A stretch of 40,823 bases of DNA, taken from positions 1-40,823 of IMG/VR virus record IMGVR_UViG_3300032296_004021. One strand, written 5' to 3'. Of this stretch, positions 37,363-40,823 are shown one piece after another; position 1 is the stretch's first letter, and the number at the start of each line of letters is the position of its first letter. The translations under genes were made by a program, and so were the position numbers. The notes beneath the pieces were generated by a model, which was not told the origin of the DNA, searched no databases, and was given only the letters and a program-made list of their open reading frames with translations. This DNA comes from a virus.

Positions 37363-37674
37363 ATGATTTACCCACCCACCGCCTATCCTTACGGAATAAA
37401 ACCTCAAAATGTTTTATTTTCGGAACACATAAATGTTATGAAAGAGGTGTTGGGTGAACCAATTCATGCTAACGAAAATTTGGAACTTTATGAATGGGTT
37501 AAGGAACTTTCCTCTGCGGATGTATTTGTAATCAAAAACTATCCCAAATCAAGTACCGACCCCAAATCAGACAAGTTTGATTGGTCAATCGAAGCCCAAT
37601 ACAAAGCGATTTCAGAAAAAGCATTAAACGAAATTCAAAAACTTATCAAAACCTCAACACAAAATGGAATATAG
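37363..37674 (+). CDS. Hypothetical protein, first of small-gene operon
   Basis: This 103-aa protein starts MIYPPTAYPYGIKPQNVLFS and contains YEWVKELSSADVFVIKNYPK and a helical end (QYKAISEKALNEIQKLIKTS). It starts 10 nt after the tRNA, so the tRNA promoter may drive this operon too. It overlaps the next gene by 11 nt. I recognise no family. Confidence 0.65.
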   Translation: MIYPPTAYPYGIKPQNVLFSEHINVMKEVLGEPIHANENLELYEWVKELSSADVFVIKNYPKSSTDPKSDKFDWSIEAQYKAISEKALNEIQKLIKTSTQNGI

Positions 37675-37918
37675 AATCACAGAAAATAAAGTTTACTCCA
37701 AAGGTAAGTTAATCAAGACCTTTTTTAGTATTGAGGAAAAAAACGTAATCTTGTTTGGTCTTTTTACTTTTTGGAAACTTGTGAAATATAAAAAAACAAG
37801 GAAATCCAAATGGACCCAAGCAAATTTTGATTTTTTGGTAGATGCGAAAAGAGTTCAATCAATTTTGGAAAGAAAATATCCGTTCACAGGGACAACAAAA
37901 AAAGTTGTTGAAAACTAA
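37664..37918 (+). CDS. 84-aa basic hypothetical protein
   Basis: The protein starts MEYRITENKVYSKGKLIKTF and is Lys-rich (KLVKYKKTRKSKWTQANFDF, RVQSILERKYPFTGTTKKVV). It could bind nucleic acid. The ATG overlaps the upstream stop region by 11 nt. MEYRITEN slightly recalls the tag but has no following LLE helix. Function unknown. Confidence 0.6.
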   Translation: MEYRITENKVYSKGKLIKTFFSIEEKNVILFGLFTFWKLVKYKKTRKSKWTQANFDFLVDAKRVQSILERKYPFTGTTKKVVEN

Positions 37919-37922
37919 AATT

Positions 37923-38138
37923 ATGAGTCAACAAACAGCACTTGAGTGGTTCATTGAAAATATACCAATTAGGTATAGAAATGCATTTTTGAACGATTGT
38001 AAAGAAGAGCTCGAAAAGGCTAAAGAAATGCAAGAGACTCAAATCAAAAATTCTTGGCATGATGGAAACTTGGTTGGGAGAAACGGATGGATTATCTCAA
38101 GTGCTCACGAATATTACAACGAAACATATAACAAATGA
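37923..38138 (+). CDS. 71-aa hypothetical protein
   Basis: The protein starts MSQQTALEWFIENIPIRYRN and continues with a helical charged stretch (CKEELEKAKEMQETQIKNSW) and NGWIISSAHEYYNETYNK. The pattern QTALEWFxE...EKAKEMEKxQI is common in small proteins of Bacteroidota phages in my memory. I chose the ATG at 37923, 4 nt after the previous stop; the longer frame overlaps that gene. It overlaps the next gene by 4 nt. Confidence 0.65.
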   Translation: MSQQTALEWFIENIPIRYRNAFLNDCKEELEKAKEMQETQIKNSWHDGNLVGRNGWIISSAHEYYNETYNK

Positions 38139-38389
38139 CACCAAAAGAAAAAGCAAAGGAACTAGTAAATAAGTTCTACGTCATATTGATGAAAAAGAAC
38201 TATCCTAATGTTGCTCAAATGGGTGCTGCAAAGGAATGTGCATTACTATCAGTGGATGAGATAATTGAAAGTAGAAAAGAAGATAATGGTTTTAATGATA
38301 CATTACTATCAGTTAGTGAATATTGGACAGCACATCCAATGTACTTAACTTACTGGCAAGAAGTAAAACAAGAAATTGAAAAGCTATGA
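38135..38389 (+). CDS. 84-aa hypothetical protein
   Basis: The protein starts MTPKEKAKELVNKFYVILMK and contains AAKECALLSVDEIIESRKED and EYWTAHPMYLTYWQEVKQEI. Such MTPKEKAKELVNKFY...AKECALLAVDEII proteins occur widely in phages of Bacteroidota; function is unknown. Overlaps of 4 nt at each side (ATGA) show coupling within the operon. Confidence 0.7.
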   Translation: MTPKEKAKELVNKFYVILMKKNYPNVAQMGAAKECALLSVDEIIESRKEDNGFNDTLLSVSEYWTAHPMYLTYWQEVKQEIEKL

Positions 38390-38646
38390 ACAAAGAAGAA
38401 CAAAAACAACACCTCATTGACCTAATGCGAATGGATGAAGAAGCTGGATTTTATGACAACATAGCTGTTAGTGTTACTAATATGGTGCACCCGCCTAACA
38501 GCTTTGTTTTTAAGCTGAAGCAAGAAGAAATAATTCGTATTGATGAAAAGGGATTTTATTACAAGGGAGAACTTATTGAGGATGCTGGAGAGGTATATAA
38601 ACTATTCAAAGAGTTTCTTCAAACTATCAACTACAAACAAGATTAA
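38386..38646 (+). CDS. 86-aa hypothetical protein
   Basis: The protein starts MNKEEQKQHLIDLMRMDEEA and contains VFKLKQEEIIRIDEKGFYYK, GELIEDAGEVYKLFKEFLQT. The KQEEIIRIDEKGFYYKGELIEDAGEVYKxF pattern is a small beta-hairpin plus helix seen in many short phage proteins. It is the last gene of the operon; a 9-bp hairpin follows. Confidence 0.7.
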   Translation: MNKEEQKQHLIDLMRMDEEAGFYDNIAVSVTNMVHPPNSFVFKLKQEEIIRIDEKGFYYKGELIEDAGEVYKLFKEFLQTINYKQD

Positions 38647-38652
38647 TTCAAA

Positions 38653-38677
38653 CGGGAAGCTGTGACAGAGCTTCCCG
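38653..38677 (+). terminator. Hairpin after small-gene operon
   Basis: CGGGAAGCT (38653-38661) pairs with AGCTTCCCG (38669-38677) with the loop gtgacag. No T-run follows, so it may pause or stabilise the transcript rather than end it. Confidence 0.5.
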
Positions 38678-38694
38678 CTATTAAAACAAATAAT

Positions 38695-38796
38695 ATGAAA
38701 CACGAAAAATGGTTTAATGGATTTATGTGGGGATTTTTTATTGGTGGAATAATTGGCGTTATAGTGGTTGATTTAGTTCAAAGAGGAATCCTATAA
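38695..38796 (+). CDS. 33-aa membrane peptide
   Basis: The protein is MKHEKWFNGFMWGFFIGGII followed by GVIVVDLVQRGIL. One Gly-rich membrane helix (FMWGFFIGGIIGVIVVDLV) makes it a small single-pass protein. It starts 18 nt after the hairpin. The GxxxG-like spacing would allow helix packing. Function unknown. Confidence 0.5.
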   Translation: MKHEKWFNGFMWGFFIGGIIGVIVVDLVQRGIL

Positions 38797-38818
38797 GAGA
38801 AAAGTCAGGTGGTAGAAT

Positions 38819-38899
38819 CACATTAAAATATGATTTCGTAATAAAAAGTATCATTATATTTTTTCGAATATCAACAAAACCACATTATAATATGATTTC
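38819..38899 (+). repeat. Direct repeat of 19 bp, two copies
   Basis: CACATTAAAATATGATTTC (38819-38837) and CACATTATAATATGATTTC (38881-38899) differ at one base and start 62 nt apart, about six helical turns. They fill most of a 164-nt gap without genes. They could be binding sites for a regulator. Confidence 0.7.
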
Positions 38900-38960
38900 A
38901 CATAACTTGTGTATAAATCTATAAACAACAAATATACCTTAACAAATAAAAAATAATACC

Positions 38961-39107
38961 ATGAATTATCTCAAAAAAATTACCCCGCACTTTCTTATTG
39001 TAATGGGAGGTTTTAGTTTCGCCACCGATTATTATACGATGGGAATGCTTCTTATTCTTATCGGAATCAGTCTTTTGATTGATAATGAAATCAGACCCAA
39101 AGAGTAG
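38961..39107 (+). CDS. 48-aa membrane protein
   Basis: The protein starts MNYLKKITPHFLIVMGGFSF and has two hydrophobic stretches (FLIVMGGFSFA and GMLLILIGISLLID), joined by a short polar loop (TDYYTMG), and ends NEIRPKE. It looks like a two-helix hairpin. It lies downstream of the direct repeats and upstream of a terminator, so it may be their regulated gene. Confidence 0.55.
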   Translation: MNYLKKITPHFLIVMGGFSFATDYYTMGMLLILIGISLLIDNEIRPKE

Positions 39108-39132
39108 TTGATAAACCGAAAATTTTCTACTA

Positions 39133-39187
39133 TATTTATTACTATGAAAACCAAACCCTGAACAAGGAATTGTCAGGGGGTTTTTTA
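39133..39187 (+). other. TATTTAT box, five-codon frame and terminator in 55 nt
   Basis: TATTTAT (39133-39139), ATG at 39144 (4 nt later), the frame MKTKP with stop at 39159-39161, then a hairpin CCCTGA (39156-39161) / TCAGGG (39173-39178) and a T-run. Either a tiny transcription unit or leader, or just the terminator of the 48-aa gene with a chance box. Confidence 0.35.
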
Positions 39188-39190
39188 AAT

Positions 39191-39268
39191 CGAGTAGTTC
39201 GGGAGTCCGGTTACCCGGCCTGCTTTGGGAGCAGGACAATTTCGCTGGTTCGAATCCAGCCTACTCGA
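39191..39268 (+). tRNA. tRNA-Pro(UGG)
   Basis: Acceptor CGAGTAG/CTACTCG, D-stem CGGG/CCCG, anticodon arm CCTGC-TTTGGGA-GCAGG with TGG, T-arm GCTGG-TTCGAAT-CCAGC, discriminator A. The variable loop has 8 nt, slightly longer than usual. No CCA is encoded. Confidence 0.95.
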
Positions 39269-39321
39269 CAATCGAGAAAAAAAGATTTGGATTCAAAACT
39301 AATTTTCTCGACATTTGTGAA

Positions 39322-39328
39322 TATTTAT
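39322..39328 (+). promoter_or_regulatory. TATTTAT box before HNH gene
   Basis: GAATATTTATTATTATGG: the box ends 4 nt before the ATG at 39333, within the tRNA cluster. Confidence 0.45.
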
Positions 39329-39332
39329 TATT

Positions 39333-39878
39333 ATGGAAAAAGAAATAATAAAAAACTCACAAACTATTTCTGAAGCGATAAAAAAAATTTATGGGTATGA
39401 CAACGGAAAAACCCGTAAAAAGTTCTTTGATTGCGTAGAAACAAATAATTTGGATATCAAACACTTGAAAAAAAAGTTGTCAAAGTATCCAATTATAAAA
39501 AAAGTTTGTCCTGTATGTGACACCGAGTTTGAAACAAAAAGTGGAAGTAAAGACGAAAAAACGACTTGTTCCTACTCTTGTTCCAACACACATTTTAGAA
39601 GCGGAGAATCTAACCCCAATTGGAAGAATGATTCTTACAGGTCAACTTGTTTCTATCATCATAAAAAGGAATGTATTATTTGTGGAGAAAATAAAATTGT
39701 TACAGTCCATCATTTTGATGAAAATCATAACAACAATTCTCCCGAAAATTTAATACCTTTATGTCCTACACATCATCAGTATGTTCATTCAAAATATAAA
39801 GATGAAGTTATCGATGTAATCGAAAATTATAGAAATAGTTTCATAATCTCCCTTAGCTCAGTTGGTCAGAGCATTTGA
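39333..39878 (+). CDS. HNH homing-type endonuclease overlapping tRNA-Asn
   Basis: This 181-aa protein has two zinc-type pairs at the N-terminal side (CPVCDTEF, 59-66; CSYSCSN, 79-85), a GESNPNWKND segment (91-100) like the NUMOD3 DNA-binding motif, and an HNH core: CIICG (114-118), VTVHHFDENHNNN (123-135) and NLIPLCPTHHQYVH (139-152). It should cut DNA as a mobile endonuclease. It sits inside a tRNA cluster, and its last ten codons plus stop lie within the tRNA-Asn gene (39847-39920). So the C-terminus SLSSVGQSI is tRNA sequence read as protein, which suggests insertion beside the tRNA. Confidence 0.9.
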   Translation: MEKEIIKNSQTISEAIKKIYGYDNGKTRKKFFDCVETNNLDIKHLKKKLSKYPIIKKVCPVCDTEFETKSGSKDEKTTCSYSCSNTHFRSGESNPNWKNDSYRSTCFYHHKKECIICGENKIVTVHHFDENHNNNSPENLIPLCPTHHQYVHSKYKDEVIDVIENYRNSFIISLSSVGQSI

Positions 39879-39920
39879 CTGTTAATCAAAGGGTCCTTGG
39901 TTCAAGTCCAAGAGGGAGAG
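39847..39920 (+). tRNA. tRNA-Asn(GUU)
   Basis: Acceptor TCTCCCT/AGGGAGA, D-stem GCTC/GAGC, anticodon arm TTTGA-CTGTTAA-TCAAA with GTT, T-arm CTTGG-TTCAAGT-CCAAG, discriminator G. No CCA. Its 5' half overlaps the 3' end of the HNH gene. Confidence 0.95.
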
Positions 39921-39925
39921 CATTT

Positions 39926-39999
39926 GGATTGGTAGTTCAGTTGGTTAGAATGCTGCCCTGTCACGGCAGAGGTCGCGAGTTCGAGTCTCGTCCATTCCG
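39926..39999 (+). tRNA. tRNA-Asp(GUC)
   Basis: Acceptor GGATTGG/CCATTCC with one T-T mismatch, D-stem GTTC/GAAT with one G-U pair, anticodon arm CTGCC-CTGTCAC-GGCAG with GTC, T-arm GCGAG-TTCGAGT-CTCGT, discriminator G. No CCA. Confidence 0.93.
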
Positions 40000-40004
40000 C
40001 TACA

Positions 40005-40077
40005 GCCTCCTTAGCTCAGCAGGTAGAGCATTTCATTTGTAATGAAAATGTCGTTGGTTCGAATCCGACAGGAGGCT
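40005..40077 (+). tRNA. tRNA-Thr(UGU)
   Basis: Acceptor GCCTCCT/AGGAGGC, D-stem GCTC/GAGC, anticodon arm TTTCA-TTTGTAA-TGAAA with TGT, T-arm GTTGG-TTCGAAT-CCGAC, discriminator T. No CCA. Last tRNA of the cluster. Confidence 0.95.
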
Positions 40078-40091
40078 CAAAAATAAATGTT

Positions 40092-40328
40092 ATGACAATT
40101 TTTTGGACTTATTATTTGATTTGTTTGTCTTATTGTTTTGTTATGAGTTTTAGAAACTACAGAAAGTTTGCAACTCCTGGTGATATGAACATTACACCAG
40201 GTTTGGATGCCATAGTTTTCCTTCTCCTTTGTTGGGCTTTGGCACCTGTGGATATTTTTCTTACTTTTGTGAGGTTATATAAAGACGCAGAACAAGCAAG
40301 AAGAAACGCAACAACAATAAATCAATAA
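40092..40328 (+). CDS. Small membrane protein, two helices
   Basis: This 78-aa protein starts MTIFWTYYLICLSYCFVMSF (first helix), has a basic loop (RNYRKFATPGDMNITPGLDA), a second helix (IVFLLLCWALAPVDIFLTFV) and a charged tail (KDAEQARRNATTINQ). It starts 14 nt after tRNA-Thr and ends 1 nt before the next gene. No family recognised. Confidence 0.65.
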   Translation: MTIFWTYYLICLSYCFVMSFRNYRKFATPGDMNITPGLDAIVFLLLCWALAPVDIFLTFVRLYKDAEQARRNATTINQ

Positions 40329-40329
40329 A

Positions 40330-40677
40330 ATGGCACACCCCAATCTGCACGCCAAAAGTTCGGCAAAGAAATTCGGTGGAAAACCCGAAGACTATATTCA
40401 TTTGCATGAGTGGTTGGATGAAACCAAAGGATGGTTCGGAGATTCTTTGCACAGAATGTTCCGACACCATTCAGAGGGTATTTTCGAAATGGAAAAAAGA
40501 TTTGGAACACAATTTACAAATAGTGATGGAAAAGTTGTGTATACAAGATATGTTGGTGAACAACATGTGAAAGAAGATTGCAACAATTATATACCTTCCG
40601 CAAAAGAATGGGTCAACAATATTTCCACAAATCAAAGACCTCAATGGATGTTAAGAACGCTTAAAATAGATGATTGA
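40330..40677 (+). CDS. DUF6915-like protein
   Basis: This 115-aa protein is MAHPNLHAKSSAKKFGGKPE, then DYIHLHEWLDETKGW and HRMFRHHSEGIFEMEKRFGT, ending with RYVGEQHVKEDCNNYIPSAK and EWVNNIS. The HAxSSAKKFGGxPEDYxxxHxWxDxSK, RHHxEGIF and YxGEQHVxEDxxxIP pattern matches a conserved family that I recall as DUF6915, present in phages and bacteria. Several conserved His suggest metal binding. Function unknown. It starts 1 nt after the membrane protein gene. Confidence 0.7.
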   Translation: MAHPNLHAKSSAKKFGGKPEDYIHLHEWLDETKGWFGDSLHRMFRHHSEGIFEMEKRFGTQFTNSDGKVVYTRYVGEQHVKEDCNNYIPSAKEWVNNISTNQRPQWMLRTLKIDD

Positions 40678-40684
40678 TATTTAT
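40678..40684 (+). promoter_or_regulatory. TATTTAT box
   Basis: GATATTTATTTATTATG: the box ends 5 nt before the ATG at 40690. Confidence 0.45.
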
Positions 40685-40689
40685 TTATT

Positions 40690-40823
40690 ATGCGTTTCAA
40701 AATCACTGAATCTCAATATCAGAAGTTATTGGAGGGTAAATATTACAACTATAAACCCGCGAGAGAATTTGATAAATTCTACGATACAAATTTAGCTCAA
40801 AGTTGGGAGTTCCCAAGAGGACT
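40690..40823 (+). CDS. Tagged protein, cut by the window end
   Basis: The visible part starts MRFKITESQYQKLLEGKYYN and continues YKPAREFDKFYDTNLAQSWE. The first 15 residues are a textbook case of the ITExQxxxLLE tag with LLE-G as the possible cleavage site, nearly the same as MEFLITEEQLRIILEG at 22579. A TATTTAT box lies upstream. The 3' part is beyond the window, so the function cannot be judged. Confidence 0.75.
   Translation, partial: MRFKITESQYQKLLEGKYYNYKPAREFDKFYDTNLAQSWEFPRG

Noticed and set aside
38819-38899. CRISPR array
   Set aside because: Only two repeat copies with one mismatch, and no third unit or cas gene.
1-40823. Bacterial chromosome or integrated prophage
   Set aside because: No rRNA, ribosomal, integrase or attachment sequences were seen. 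Gene density, small unknown genes, tRNAs and virion-type proteins favour a phage genome, though the metabolic genes look host-derived.

Overview
The window looks like part of a large, AT-rich, lytic-type tailed phage genome whose host is probably a Bacteroidota (Flavobacteriia-like) bacterium. Phage character: very tight packing of mostly small unknown genes on both strands, long virion-like genes, an endolysin/holin/spanin set, LamG-type fibre proteins, HNH endonucleases, six clear tRNAs and many auxiliary metabolic genes. Host inference: several promoters match the Bacteroidota form (TAnnTTTG) upstream of tRNAs and some genes, there are no Shine-Dalgarno sequences, secreted proteins have signal peptides ending in ..SQ, and the TonB has the Bacteroidota N-terminal motif. 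No integrase, rRNA, CRISPR array or insertion sequence was seen.

Layout. 1-6.7 kb: secreted proteins, a cyclophilin, an Fe-S assembly pair (IscU- and IscA-like) around an outer-membrane-like protein, a secreted DNA/RNA nuclease, and small tagged proteins. 6.9-8.5 kb: a short adenylosuccinate synthetase and an unknown acidic protein. 8.5-9.07 kb: a noncoding island with two promoters, an aberrant tRNA-like gene with a UUCG hairpin in its D-loop, a putative ~300-nt RNA and a strong terminator. 9.1-12.6 kb: two paralogous LamG proteins, a holin-like protein and a PD-(D/E)XK-like protein. 12.8-17.1 kb, minus strand: a cyclic-phosphate receiver/metallophosphoesterase operon, then a lysis cassette. 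17.2-23.2 kb: polyphosphate kinase 2, a structural-type protein, small proteins, a flavodoxin-fold protein, a GTKWCT-motif protein and tRNA-Ser. 23.2-26.3 kb, minus strand: TonB, thymidylate synthase and small proteins. 26.4-34.7 kb: a zinc-ribbon repeat protein and large virion-like proteins (474, 638 and 910 aa). 34.7-37 kb, minus strand: ClpP, HNH and secreted proteins. 37.3-40.8 kb: small-gene operon and tRNA cluster with an embedded HNH gene.

The most interesting signal is a recurring N-terminal tag. About a dozen otherwise unrelated proteins (PPK2, a PD-(D/E)XK-like nuclease, a multi-pass membrane protein, the 474/638/910-aa proteins and several small ones) begin with a short amphipathic sequence such as ITExQxxxLLE, EINRxREIMG or LIRxxLxEE. 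Many are followed by an (I/L)xE-(S/G/A/Q) motif, which resembles capsid-targeting sequences and prohead-protease sites of T4-like phages. Most tagged genes also have a TATTTAT box 4-21 nt before the start codon. My reading is that this phage uses a modular address tag to load a set of proteins, enzymes included, into the virion. This is inference from sequence patterns only.

Two expression classes are suggested: TATTTAT-box genes (mainly virion, tagged and lysis genes) and TAnnTTTG-promoter genes (tRNAs, some small and metabolic genes). TATTTAT is common by chance in DNA this AT-rich, so its position near start codons is the argument, not its count.
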